Part shown: one piece after another, positions 15,558 to 23,827 of the stretch
Numbering within the stretch: the stretch's first letter is position 1
Layout of the letters: each line of letters opens with the position of its first letter
Origin: an uncultured Roseicyclus sp.
GTDB taxonomy: Bacteria; Pseudomonadota; Alphaproteobacteria; Rhodobacterales; Rhodobacteraceae
Reading direction: 5' to 3'
Assembly (NCBI GenBank): GCA_947491935.1
Contig: CANLLF010000002.1
Coordinates: 992,001-1,056,000, forward strand
DNA length: 64,000 bases
Translations under genes and position numbers: made by a program
The notes under the pieces: model-generated
Told to the model about the DNA's origin: nothing
Database searches by the model: none
Seen by the model: only the letters and a program-made list of their open reading frames with translations

Positions 15558-17783
15558 TTAATACGCACGCCAGCTGCGCAGCGGGCCGAAGGTGACAGGC
15601 ATCATGCCGCTGACATCGATCGTGTAGCGGTAAAGCTTGCGCGCCTCTTCTTCGCGGCGTTGCGGATTGAAGAATTGCATCACCACATCGTAGCATTCCG
15701 ATCCGGGGCGGCTGATCGGGCTGCGTTCCACCTCGATGGCGTTCAGCTCCAGCTTGTTGGCGATCGCATCCCTGAAGACTTCTCCAACCTGGTGGGCGTT
15801 GGTCGCGGCAAAATTCATCGCGCGGTAATGTGGCTCAATGCCCTTGTTGCGCAATTCGTAGTAGATGCGATCCAGGAAATTGCGCATCGCCTCCAACTCC
15901 GCCTTTTTCGCCCGGGACCCAAGAACGGCCTTGGTCAAGGCCGCCGGATTCCACGAGAACATGCCACGCAGAACCGGGACGAGGACGGGCACGACATGGC
16001 CGTTATAAAGCCGGGTTTCCCCTTCGATATGACCGGCGATGGACACCCGGTCGACCTTGGTGGGGCAATCCACGGCATCGGATTGGGCCGTCATCAACTC
16101 TGCCGATTCCTGATCGGTATCGACAAACTTGTTCGGGTCGATGCCGGTCTGCTCGATCATGTATTGGACGAGGCGGGCGAATTCCAACACGGCGAACTGG
16201 CTTTGCGGCCGGATCGCGAAGACCGGGATGCCGTCAATCTCCAAGGTCCATTCCAGGGCGGTGGATTTGTCCATATTGGGCTGGAATCCCGACGGATCGC
16301 GATAGGCCAGGAACCGCGCCATGGAGATGGCGTTGTTGGGCATCAGCGGCTTGAGCTTCTCGTTCTGCGCAACAAGACCGTCCATCGCCTGCTGGAAGTA
16401 ATCCATGTTGGTTTCGGTCACGAAATCGTACCCGATCGTGCCAAGCGCGAAGACCTTGTCATCGGCAAGCAGGTTGGATGCGTAATGCTGCGGGCGCACG
16501 TCGTCTTGCGGGGCATGGACGAAGGTGTTGGCCGCGGGGTCCCGCACGGTGTGGCGGGGTTGGGCCGGGATCGGAGCGGCAGAGGCAGGCGCGACATCTG
16601 CGACCGCACCGGCAGGCGCAGGCGATGGGGTGGGGGCCGCCGACGTGGCGGGGGCCTCTGCCTCTGCGGCAGCGGGTTCAATATCGGCCGGAGCCAGTTG
16701 GGCGGGGTCGATATCGCCTGCGGGGGTCACGAGATCGGCGGCATGATCGGTGTCAGACATCGTAATGTTCCTTTCTGAAATGAGAGCTTGGGGAGTCACC
16801 TCTTCGGCCCGAAATGGGCCCAGATGTTCGTGTAAAAGCACGAAATCCAATCGCCGGGCGGGGCGGGGGGGCTTGACGTCTCCCGAGGGACTCGAAGGGC
16901 AGGGGACGCAAGATTGAAGCAGGATTCTTTGCAGGTCGGCGATCGGCATGTTGGGCACCAGCGCGCGGATCAGCGCGCAGAGGCCTGACACGACCGGGGC
17001 GGCGAAGCTGCTGCCGGAGATGCTGGCCTCCGCATCGTGGGAGGCATAGCGGATATCAACGCCCGGCGCATGGATCGTCTTGTTACGAAGGCCGGGCCCG
17101 AAATTGTTGAAATGGGCCGCGCAGCCCTCGGCGTTATGGGCTCCGATGGCCAGAACATGAGCCATGGCGGCCGGAACGGTGTCGGCATTCAGCCCGTCAT
17201 TGCCCACGGCCGCGACAACCTGGACGTTCCTCGAGACGCAATGCTCGATGGCATCGCGCATCTCGTCACTGGGCTGGCCAGTATTCGACAGATGCGCGCC
17301 GCTCACATTGATGATCTCGGCAGCTTGGTCGCAGGCGGCCTTGATCGCCCGGGCAAGGGTGAATTGCGAACACCCGGTTAGCCGTCCGCCGCGATCCTCG
17401 GTGAATACGGGGATCTGAAATGCGTCCGCATGTGGTGCGATGCCCGTGCTCTTGCCGACAATGATGCTGGCCACGGCGGTTCCATGCAGGGTCTTCTGCC
17501 CTGCATCGACGGGCGCCAGGGAAGGCGCATCGAGGTCTGGATGGTCGATATCCACACCACCATCCAGAACCGCGACCCTGACGCCGTTTCCGAAGCGGGC
17601 CATCGTACGAAGCGCGCGGAGGGCATCTCTTTGGGCGTCCAGATCATACATGGCAACGGGTCCGTGCGGATGGCGCAGGCAAGGGCGAACCGTCTCCGTC
17701 AGCCAGAAAGGCGCCGGAAGGTCGGCCTGCGACAGATGAGAAAGGGGGGGTGACTGCGCACGCGTACTAATAGGCGCAGCCAC
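15558..17783 (-). CDS. Subtilase fused to a cyanobactin PatG-like C-terminal domain
   Basis: 741 residues. Residues ~60-300 are an S8 subtilase: Asp74 in VAVLDGGVD, His100 in LHGTAVASI, oxyanion Asn195 in AVGND, Ser259 in GSSFAAPVVSG. A Pro/Ala-rich linker (~350-425) leads to a domain like the end of cyanobactin macrocyclase-protease PatG: ALGTIGYDF, DRVSIAGHIEGETRLYNG, VVPVLVPVLRGMFSWN, RIYYELRN, EVERSPISRPGSECYDVVM, and the closing VDVSGMMPVTFGPLRSW. No signal peptide is seen. The start is GTG 17783; ATG 17651 is possible. A second ribosome-binding site before Met342 may give a separate C-terminal protein. Its promoter should lie in the 277-bp gap to the next terminator. Confidence 0.85.
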   Translation of the reverse strand: MAAPISTRAQSPPLSHLSQADLPAPFWLTETVRPCLRHPHGPVAMYDLDAQRDALRALRTMARFGNGVRVAVLDGGVDIDHPDLDAPSLAPVDAGQKTLHGTAVASIIVGKSTGIAPHADAFQIPVFTEDRGGRLTGCSQFTLARAIKAACDQAAEIINVSGAHLSNTGQPSDEMRDAIEHCVSRNVQVVAAVGNDGLNADTVPAAMAHVLAIGAHNAEGCAAHFNNFGPGLRNKTIHAPGVDIRYASHDAEASISGSSFAAPVVSGLCALIRALVPNMPIADLQRILLQSCVPCPSSPSGDVKPPRPARRLDFVLLHEHLGPFRAEEVTPQALISERNITMSDTDHAADLVTPAGDIDPAQLAPADIEPAAAEAEAPATSAAPTPSPAPAGAVADVAPASAAPIPAQPRHTVRDPAANTFVHAPQDDVRPQHYASNLLADDKVFALGTIGYDFVTETNMDYFQQAMDGLVAQNEKLKPLMPNNAISMARFLAYRDPSGFQPNMDKSTALEWTLEIDGIPVFAIRPQSQFAVLEFARLVQYMIEQTGIDPNKFVDTDQESAELMTAQSDAVDCPTKVDRVSIAGHIEGETRLYNGHVVPVLVPVLRGMFSWNPAALTKAVLGSRAKKAELEAMRNFLDRIYYELRNKGIEPHYRAMNFAATNAHQVGEVFRDAIANKLELNAIEVERSPISRPGSECYDVVMQFFNPQRREEEARKLYRYTIDVSGMMPVTFGPLRSWRAY
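16758..16776 (-). promoter_or_regulatory. Internal ribosome-binding site and ATG inside the PatG-like gene
   Basis: On the minus strand AGAAAGGAA (16776-16768) stands 7 bp before an in-frame ATG at 16760, which would give MSDTDHAADLV and a 400-residue product holding only the linker and PatG-like domain. The same AGAAAGGAA occurs before peptide A (near 15430). The start falls exactly between the subtilase and the second domain, where a separate gene would begin. Confidence 0.5.
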
Positions 17784-18060
17784 CCGGGGAAATGCTTAGC
17801 TATGAAAAAGTCTTGCTGAAATTCGTCGTAAAGGGGTCGTGCTGAAATAAGTGGGGTCCGGTCAAAAGCGTCCGGCGGAAGGTCACAAAACAGGGTCGTC
17901 TAAAATGGTCTTGGTCGTGTGGGCGATGTCGTTGCGGGAAAATGCCCATGTTGATATCGCCTGCATTAACCCTACCGAAACCTGCTCCCGACCCAGAGTG
18001 AAAACGCCGTGAAAACGCGCGTCGATCCCGTGAAGCCTGCGCGATATGTGGAAGCGACCC

Positions 18061-18096
18061 CAAAAAAAGAGCCCCCATGGACGGATCCACGGGGGC
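18061..18096 (-). terminator. Rho-independent terminator after the large subtilase gene
   Basis: Eleven-base arms (18071-18081 and 18086-18096) pair with one wobble, and on the minus strand the stem is followed by UCUUUUUUU. It lies 30 bp after the subtilase stop. It separates the regulator-haloperoxidase-subtilase transcript from the PatG-like/peptide transcript, which must therefore have its own promoter in 17784-18060. Confidence 0.88.
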
Positions 18097-18125
18097 AGTC
18101 GGCACCTTCAGGGAGGTTCGGGAAT

Positions 18126-20276
18126 TCAGGGGCCTGGAGTTGGGTGGCTGTTTCTGGCGACCGGCGGGGCAGTTGCGGGGCCGGTGCGGGCGCCATATTG
18201 CATTTCCACATTTGGTACGGGGCTTTCCGTGGCCGGCAATGGCAATTGCGCATCGAAACCGTCCAGGAGCGGTCGGCCCGCCACCGCATTACATGCCATG
18301 AGCCGCGCCACGGATGGGGCGGCACAACTGGTTCCGATCAAGCGGGCCCGCGCGCCGGACAACACACCGATGGAGGGGATACCGGGGCGAACGGCGCTGT
18401 GGTCCGACACGGCGATCACGTCGGAATGCGCGCCCCATTGGCGCACATCGCCGCCGTTTTCGGTGCGCAGCCCGCCCGCTCCGGAATAGATCGCCGGCCG
18501 CCCGGTCTGCTGGACATATCCCGCAACCCGCGTGGTCGCGGCACTGGAGGCCACGCCGTTCAGCGCGCCATAGCCAGAGATGATGCCCAATTGCGCCGGG
18601 ATGGTCTGCGTCGGGGCCGGGGGGCGCTCGGCAGATTGCGGCGTTGCTACCCGGTTCAGGTCGACAAGATAACTCTGCCGTCCATGGGATTTCAGGTCAC
18701 TGGGGTCGTCGTCCCGCTGCAACCAGATCAAAAGGTCCTGCGCGGGGGCCAGAGGCGCGCAGGTCGCAGTGCGCGAAAGGGTGACATGCCAAAGGCCCGA
18801 TGGCGCCCGCCGTCCTTGCCCCCGTGTAAACGCCGTTGGAACCAGCGCCACCATCACGCGCCAGCGCGTGCCGCGGTGATGGTCGGCGGACATCTGGCCG
18901 ATAATCTCGCCCTCCGCTTCCAGTTCGATGAACCGGCGCGGATCCCCATCATCGCCGCCATTGGTGCCGGGATCGGCCGAGACGTCCAACTCTCCCGGCA
19001 GATCGAGGGCAACGCCGTGGGGCGGGGTCAGGGTGACGTTGTAGCCATCGGGGTCAAAGCCTTCGGGAAACCATAGCTCCAGATAGCTGGAGGTTTTGTC
19101 ATCGGGCTGCACCTGCCAGCCGATCGTGTAGGCGTCGGTATCGAAATTGGTCTCATCCAGCCGCGCATGCATCTCCGAGGCGAAATTGTTGCCCGTGGGC
19201 ATGATGATGGCCGTGTCCGGCTGAATCGCCTGACGTTCGGCCAACAGATCCTGGATCGCGATCTCCATCTCCGATTGGCCGTCATGGCGCCCTGCGCTCC
19301 ACCCGTACGAGAAGTTCAGGATCAGCGGCAGCTCATCCAACCCGCAGGCGGCGGCAATCCGGCTGGCGCGCTCGAACACATAGTGGATGGCCGAGAGCAT
19401 GTACATTTCCTTGCCGAACCCGGACGTGTCCCAGGCAATGGTATTGGGCAATTGAACCGCGATGATCTGGATTTCGTCGCCCATCGGATGATCGGGGAAG
19501 AGCGTATCGTTTCCCGCCGCCAACCCAAGGATGTGGGAGCCGTGGGTCCCGCTGCGCCTCAGGTGGTTGCCAAGCTCGGACATGCCCGCCGCGATGGCAC
19601 CGGCCCGCCGATAGAGTTCGCCCTCATCCCGGCCCAGATCGGCGCGCAACAGGTCGATGCCGGTATTCACGAATTCCCGGCCGAACGGCACGTGGGCCTC
19701 GGGCTCGGCAACGCCCGATTGCAGCCAGCAATGGCTGATCCGGGTGCGCCCCGTGCTGTCAAGAAACGCGCGATGGGCGAAAGGCAGGCCATCGTCGATG
19801 ACAGCCACAATCGCCCTGGGCGGGGTGGCGGGCGCCGTCCATGTATCTGGTGCGCTGTCCTCATGGTACACGGGCACCCAGGCGTCCGGCACAATCGGAA
19901 AATTCACCCGAAAGCGTGGATTGAACGCGGCGCGCGTGCGTTGCGCGGATCGCCGGACGGATCCCAGAAACCGCGCAATCTCCGCATCCTGGCCAATATC
20001 GGGTGTGTTGGGCGGCGGGGCGAGACTTTGGAAGGCGAAGGGCGTGATGTTCATCCGGCCCCCCGTGGGGTTCCAGAGTGGCGGCAGGCGCACCGCCATC
20101 GTGGCGTCGGATTGCGGCTCGCCCCCTTCCATCAGGGCGGTGTAAATCCCCGACGTCTCCCCGGCGATCAGGGGAAAGGAATAGGGCCGTCCAAGCTCGT
20201 TGGAAAACACCCAGCGCTCATAGGGCCCCGCATAGCGATCAATCCGTTCCTCTGGTTCGCGCTCCTGATACTTCAT
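18126..20276 (-). CDS. Large S8 subtilisin-like peptidase
   Basis: 716 residues with the complete triad: Asp161 in AVIDDG, His245 in GTHGSHILGLAAG, Ser650 in GTSCAAPSVAR. About 400 residues separate His and Ser, far more than in subtilisin, and include a beta-rich inserted region (TSSYLELWFPEGFDPDGYNV and GTRWRVMVALVPTAF) of unknown fold. The first ~150 residues are not catalytic and no signal peptide is seen, so a cytoplasmic or specialised processing role is likely. It follows the haloperoxidase-like gene by 8 bp, indicating one transcript. With the PatG-like protein it gives this cluster two proteases, as cyanobactin clusters have PatA and PatG; that parallel is inference. Confidence 0.85.
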   Translation of the reverse strand: MKYQEREPEERIDRYAGPYERWVFSNELGRPYSFPLIAGETSGIYTALMEGGEPQSDATMAVRLPPLWNPTGGRMNITPFAFQSLAPPPNTPDIGQDAEIARFLGSVRRSAQRTRAAFNPRFRVNFPIVPDAWVPVYHEDSAPDTWTAPATPPRAIVAVIDDGLPFAHRAFLDSTGRTRISHCWLQSGVAEPEAHVPFGREFVNTGIDLLRADLGRDEGELYRRAGAIAAGMSELGNHLRRSGTHGSHILGLAAGNDTLFPDHPMGDEIQIIAVQLPNTIAWDTSGFGKEMYMLSAIHYVFERASRIAAACGLDELPLILNFSYGWSAGRHDGQSEMEIAIQDLLAERQAIQPDTAIIMPTGNNFASEMHARLDETNFDTDAYTIGWQVQPDDKTSSYLELWFPEGFDPDGYNVTLTPPHGVALDLPGELDVSADPGTNGGDDGDPRRFIELEAEGEIIGQMSADHHRGTRWRVMVALVPTAFTRGQGRRAPSGLWHVTLSRTATCAPLAPAQDLLIWLQRDDDPSDLKSHGRQSYLVDLNRVATPQSAERPPAPTQTIPAQLGIISGYGALNGVASSAATTRVAGYVQQTGRPAIYSGAGGLRTENGGDVRQWGAHSDVIAVSDHSAVRPGIPSIGVLSGARARLIGTSCAAPSVARLMACNAVAGRPLLDGFDAQLPLPATESPVPNVEMQYGARTGPATAPPVARNSHPTPGP

Positions 20277-20284
20277 GACCGGCC

Positions 20285-21391
20285 TCAGACCTTCTGCGTC
20301 TCAGCCAGCGCGCGCTGCCAGATCCAGCTGAAATGCGGTGTGGCAGCGACGGGGATGGCCGCACCGACCTCAACGCCCATTGCCGCGGCGTCATTCGCGA
20401 AATCATGTTCAGTGAAGTCGTCGTTATCAGGCACGTAGCGACGGGCCTCTGCCATCGCCCCAGCCCGCCCGCACATGCCCAATATGGCCTGACCCAGGCT
20501 GGTGCCGAGCGACGCGCCCGCCCAGGTATCAATCGGGTAATGCACACCGGCCACCGTCCGGTTCACAGCAATCCGTTCGGCCAGGCCCCGCACCATCGCG
20601 GTGCGATTGGCCAGATCGGTGAAGCCGTCCCAATCCTCGATAAGCCCGCTCAGTACCGTGGCCACGGCATAGGCCTCGGTCGCGTGGGCAGAGGGGAAGC
20701 TGCCATGGCCCGGCGTCGGGATCATCGGCAGGATACGCCCGTCGATCTGATCGGGCCGCCGCACGGCCAGCGCATGTTTCAGAATCATCGCCGCATGGGC
20801 CGCGGCCACCTGCGTGGCCGTGATCAGCTCGAACGTGTCCTTGTGCTGGCCCAGATGCATGCCCAGGATCATGGCGAAATATTCGGTCGGGAAGCCGAGT
20901 TGCGAGGTAATTTCAGCCCCGCGATCGGCCCTCAGATCGGCGTAGTCATTCACAAACGCGCACTGGCTGGCCAGCAGATCGTCGCCGGGAAGCACGAGTT
21001 CAACCAGAGTCTGCCCACCGAATGTCAGCTTTGCCGATTTTTGTCCGCCCGCATCCGTTGCCTCATACCCGATCCGGGTCAGGAATTCGGAAACATAAAG
21101 GGAGCCACGCACCCACGTCGCCCACCGGTCGTTGTTCGCGGTCGTGTTGAAGGCAAGCGGCGTGCCCGCAGCGGCGGGGCCGGGCGGGGTCAGATGCGCG
21201 AGGCCCTCGGCGGTTGTCTGCAGCCCATAGGTCGTGGTGGCATCATAGCCGCCGGTATCTTCCGCACCCAGGAATGAGCCAAGCCCGGTGAAGCCGCCGA
21301 TGCCACCGATCCCGCCGATGCCACCAATCCCTCCAATGCCGCCGATGCCGCCAATCCCACCGATGCCGCCAATTCCGCCGTATTGTCCCAT
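20285..21391 (-). CDS. Vanadium haloperoxidase/PAP2-superfamily protein with Gly-Gly-Ile repeat
   Basis: 368 residues. The vanadate/phosphate site is complete: K-x6-RP (Lys205, Arg212-Pro213), FPSAH (Ser234, His236) and R-x5-H-x3-D (Arg278, His284, Asp288). Family members either oxidise halide with H2O2 or hydrolyse phosphate esters; PSAH instead of PSGH and the absence of membrane helices lean toward the soluble haloperoxidase side, but this cannot be settled by eye. Residues 5-31 are nine Gly-Gly-Ile repeats, which is very unusual for the family. AAGGA lies 7 bp before the ATG. It sits 27 bp after the regulator gene and 8 bp before the subtilase, so it belongs to the same operon. Confidence 0.82.
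   Translation of the reverse strand: MGQYGGIGGIGGIGGIGGIGGIGGIGGIGGIGGFTGLGSFLGAEDTGGYDATTTYGLQTTAEGLAHLTPPGPAAAGTPLAFNTTANNDRWATWVRGSLYVSEFLTRIGYEATDAGGQKSAKLTFGGQTLVELVLPGDDLLASQCAFVNDYADLRADRGAEITSQLGFPTEYFAMILGMHLGQHKDTFELITATQVAAAHAAMILKHALAVRRPDQIDGRILPMIPTPGHGSFPSAHATEAYAVATVLSGLIEDWDGFTDLANRTAMVRGLAERIAVNRTVAGVHYPIDTWAGASLGTSLGQAILGMCGRAGAMAEARRYVPDNDDFTEHDFANDAAAMGVEVGAAIPVAATPHFSWIWQRALAETQKV
21299..21379 (-). repeat. Nine tandem 9-bp units encoding (Gly-Gly-Ile)9
   Basis: Codons 5-31 of the haloperoxidase-like gene are nine 9-bp units of the type GGC-GGC-ATC with silent third-base variation, followed by a GGF variant. The silent differences show that the amino-acid pattern is held by selection and is not just a recent slippage product, although copy number may still vary between strains. 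Confidence 0.92.
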
Positions 21392-21418
21392 AGGGTGTTG
21401 TCCTTCCAGTTGGTCGCG

Positions 21419-23059
21419 TCAATTGATGCCGGCGGCCGCCAGCGCTTCGATCGCATCCCGGCCTAACCGGTAATCGGTTGCCGGGTGGCTGTTGCGGTAT
21501 TGGCCGAGGCTGAACTTTGGAAAATGCTTCTTGAGCGTGGTCGCGGCCTCGCGCGCATCCTCGGACCTGCCAAGAAAATGCAGCGCGATGATCCGCGCCC
21601 GGTGCGTCGACAGGTGCTGGTTGTTGGCCGCCAGCGAGCGGTCCGCGAAGTCCAGCGCGCTTTGGTAATTCGCATCGGCAAGATGCGCCGTGCTGGCCAG
21701 GCTGTCGTAGTAATAGCCGAATGGATCAATGGGCGAGAGGCTCCGCGCCCGCGTCGTGGCCTCCACTGCCGCAGCCCCCTGGTCGGTAAAGGCCTTCAGG
21801 GAGCCCTTCAGAAGCCAGGCGAGGCTTTCGTTCGGATTGATCTGCAAGGCGGCATCGAACCGCTGTTCGGCCACGTCCGGATCGTGGGAAAGGATCGTGT
21901 TGACGAAACCGTCGATGGTCAGCGCGAGGCTCGATTCAGGATCAATGTCGAGCGCCCGGGCGCAGCATTCCACCGCCTTCTGCCTGTCGTGGTCGCGATC
22001 CAGCGAGTAGCCCTTGATGACGTTGAGTACGTACCATTTCGCCAGCCATGTCAGCGGCTCGGCGACGCCATCCATGCGTGAGGTCGCCTCGCTCAGATAT
22101 TCCCGGCTTTTCAGGAAATCCCGCATTGTGCGGCGGTGCATCAAGGTCGCGCCGGCAATGGTCAGGTTGTGGTCGGCAATGTCGCTGAGCGCCTGCGCCT
22201 TCACATGGGCGACGGCGGAATGCGCGATGGAGCGCGCGATGGAATGGGCAATGGCGTTCAGATCCGTGTTGAGCCGGTCCAGATCGTTGCCGTCTTCGAG
22301 AAGAATCTCACGGCTCCACAGGATCTGCCCGCTTTCGGCGGCAATGAAGTCGATGTCGCAGACAATGCAATTGCCCGAACGGCGGATCGATCCGGTAGCC
22401 AGGTAATCCACCTCCAGCGTCTGCCGGATCTCGGAGACGATGACGGGCGTTTGCACCGCCGCGCGCCCGGACAGGTGCGACAGGACGCTCAACAGTTTCG
22501 AGCGCGACAGGATGCGGCACGATTGTTCGCCGATCCAATCGCCGAGCGCGCGCAGAACCGGATCATCGCCCAGATAGCTGAGCGGCAGCACGATCACCCG
22601 CGGCCGCGGCCGCCGCACGGTGCCGCCCCCGGGCGATCGGTGCAGGGCGGCGATTTGCGCGGGGTTGGAGCGGATCGAGGCGACCCAATCCTGAAAATCG
22701 GCCTGCGGTACGTTCAGGTCTTCCAGAAACCGACCGGTATTCTGGTCCCCGACAAAGCGCACATGCTCAAGGTCCAGTTCCACATCGGCATTGGTCGTGT
22801 GGAAAAACGTATCGAATTCAGCGCCGAAAATCTTGCGCAGATCCGCAAGCGCCCGGCGGAGGTTCTGGTGGCCGCTGTCATAGCCGGAATAGCCCCACAG
22901 CGTGTTTTGCAGGTAGGTCCGCGTCCGTCGCCCAAGCGGCGCCGTGGCGAGCATGCAGATCAGCGCACGATGTTTGACGCCGCGAATATCCAGCACGTCG
23001 CCGTTCTTCAAACGGACGGAACAGGTGCCGAACAGACTGATTTCAAGGCAGGTGCGCAT
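21419..23059 (-). CDS. Winged-helix regulator with TolB-like and TPR regions
   Basis: 546 residues. Residues ~5-100 form an OmpR/SARP-type winged helix (SLFGTCSVRLKNGDVLDIRG, HRALICMLA, LRRALADLRKIFG). The middle (VIVLPLSYLGDDPVLRALGD through YLATGSIRRSG) matches the TolB-like region seen in CadC/adenylate-cyclase-type regulators, and the C-terminal half is tetratricopeptide repeats (ALDIDPESSLALTIDGF, ALQINPNESLAWLLKG). I chose ATG 23059, preceded by AAGGGGAAACC, over an ATG at 23116. As first gene of the minus-strand run it probably regulates the haloperoxidase, protease and peptide genes. The signal is unknown. Confidence 0.82.
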   Translation of the reverse strand: MRTCLEISLFGTCSVRLKNGDVLDIRGVKHRALICMLATAPLGRRTRTYLQNTLWGYSGYDSGHQNLRRALADLRKIFGAEFDTFFHTTNADVELDLEHVRFVGDQNTGRFLEDLNVPQADFQDWVASIRSNPAQIAALHRSPGGGTVRRPRPRVIVLPLSYLGDDPVLRALGDWIGEQSCRILSRSKLLSVLSHLSGRAAVQTPVIVSEIRQTLEVDYLATGSIRRSGNCIVCDIDFIAAESGQILWSREILLEDGNDLDRLNTDLNAIAHSIARSIAHSAVAHVKAQALSDIADHNLTIAGATLMHRRTMRDFLKSREYLSEATSRMDGVAEPLTWLAKWYVLNVIKGYSLDRDHDRQKAVECCARALDIDPESSLALTIDGFVNTILSHDPDVAEQRFDAALQINPNESLAWLLKGSLKAFTDQGAAAVEATTRARSLSPIDPFGYYYDSLASTAHLADANYQSALDFADRSLAANNQHLSTHRARIIALHFLGRSEDAREAATTLKKHFPKFSLGQYRNSHPATDYRLGRDAIEALAAAGIN

Positions 23060-23191
23060 GAGGTTTCCCCTTACGTCAACGCTATCACCGGCACCTGAGA
23101 GCGCCAAGGCATTCACACCGATTTCACGGTCGCCCCCGCGAGGGCCGGGGGTAGCGTGATGCTATCAACAAGTGGATTGGGTAGGGATTTC

Positions 23192-23368
23192 ATGTCGTCC
23201 AAGAAAGAATTTGCCGATCTCGTCGACTTCTTCAGCCGGTGGCCAGACGAGCGCAACAAAGCCGAACAGATCAGGGAGATTGCGGGCCTCTCCAAGGAGC
23301 AGCGGGACATATTAGGGGCGATGATCTTCATCATCGACCGTGTCGGCCCCGACGACCTGGCACCATAA
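23192..23368 (+). CDS. Small conserved-looking protein of unknown function
   Basis: 58 residues starting MSSKKEFADLVDFFSRWPDE and ending FIIDRVGPDDLAP, mostly helical in appearance. The ATG at 23192 is preceded by TAGGGA at a good distance. It lies divergent from the regulator and ahead of tRNA-Thr, with its own short upstream gap. No domain recognised. Codon use is like the neighbours, so it is probably a real gene. Confidence 0.55.
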   Translation: MSSKKEFADLVDFFSRWPDERNKAEQIREIAGLSKEQRDILGAMIFIIDRVGPDDLAP

Positions 23369-23475
23369 GCTCCGCGAGGCAGTCGCACGTCTGCTGCGCA
23401 AGCTGGTCGTTGAGCAGGAGAGTTACCCGAACCCCACATGACCTCTGGCGATGAAGCCATCCGGCCAGCGGAAGA

Positions 23476-23550
<75 letters not shown>

Positions 23551-23635
23551 GCCGGGTGGCGGCGTGTTAGACGCTGACGGAGCACCTTGCAAGCGCAATC
23601 TGGACGCTCCGGGCCGGGCACGGTAAGGCTGTGCC

Positions 23636-23809
23636 ATGGGCACGAATTCCAAGCAGGGCGGGGCCGGCAAGTCGGCGGCAGAGGCCCGGGAAGACCGGTT
23701 GAAAGCCGCCTTGAAGGCAAATCTGGGCCGCCGCAAGGCGCAGGCCCGCATCAGACAGGCCGAAGACGCCCCGACAGATGATGAAAAAGCCGGAAAACCG
23801 GCGGATTGA
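23636..23809 (+). CDS. Small basic protein upstream of murA
   Basis: 57 residues, MGTNSKQGGAGKSAAEARED onward, then a Lys/Arg/Ala-rich helix (LKAALKANLGRRKAQARIRQ) and an acidic end DDEKAGKPAD. It ends 18 bp before murA, and the sequence between (TGAGGAAAGGCAGGGCAG) is murA's ribosome-binding region, so the two are probably co-transcribed. Function unknown; a cytoplasmic, nucleic-acid-contacting role would fit the composition but is only a guess. Confidence 0.68.
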   Translation: MGTNSKQGGAGKSAAEAREDRLKAALKANLGRRKAQARIRQAEDAPTDDEKAGKPAD

Positions 23810-23827
23810 TGAGGAAAGGCAGGGCAG

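Noticed and set aside
15438-16778. 446-codon plus-strand frame opposite the PatG-like gene
   Set aside because: Shadow frame; the minus-strand protein has a catalytic triad and PatG-like blocks, while this one is low-complexity Arg/Gly text.
17800-18105. 101-codon minus-strand frame in the gap before the PatG-like gene
   Set aside because: It crosses the terminator at 18061-18096 and has no plausible start signal; the stretch is better explained as promoter region.
19167-20438. 423-codon plus-strand frame opposite the large subtilase
   Set aside because: Shadow of a real gene; no domain and no ribosome-binding site.
21299-21379. Possible CRISPR-like short repeat array
   Set aside because: Units are 9 bp without spacers and code in frame for Gly-Gly-Ile; it is a coding repeat. 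No CRISPR array was seen in the window.
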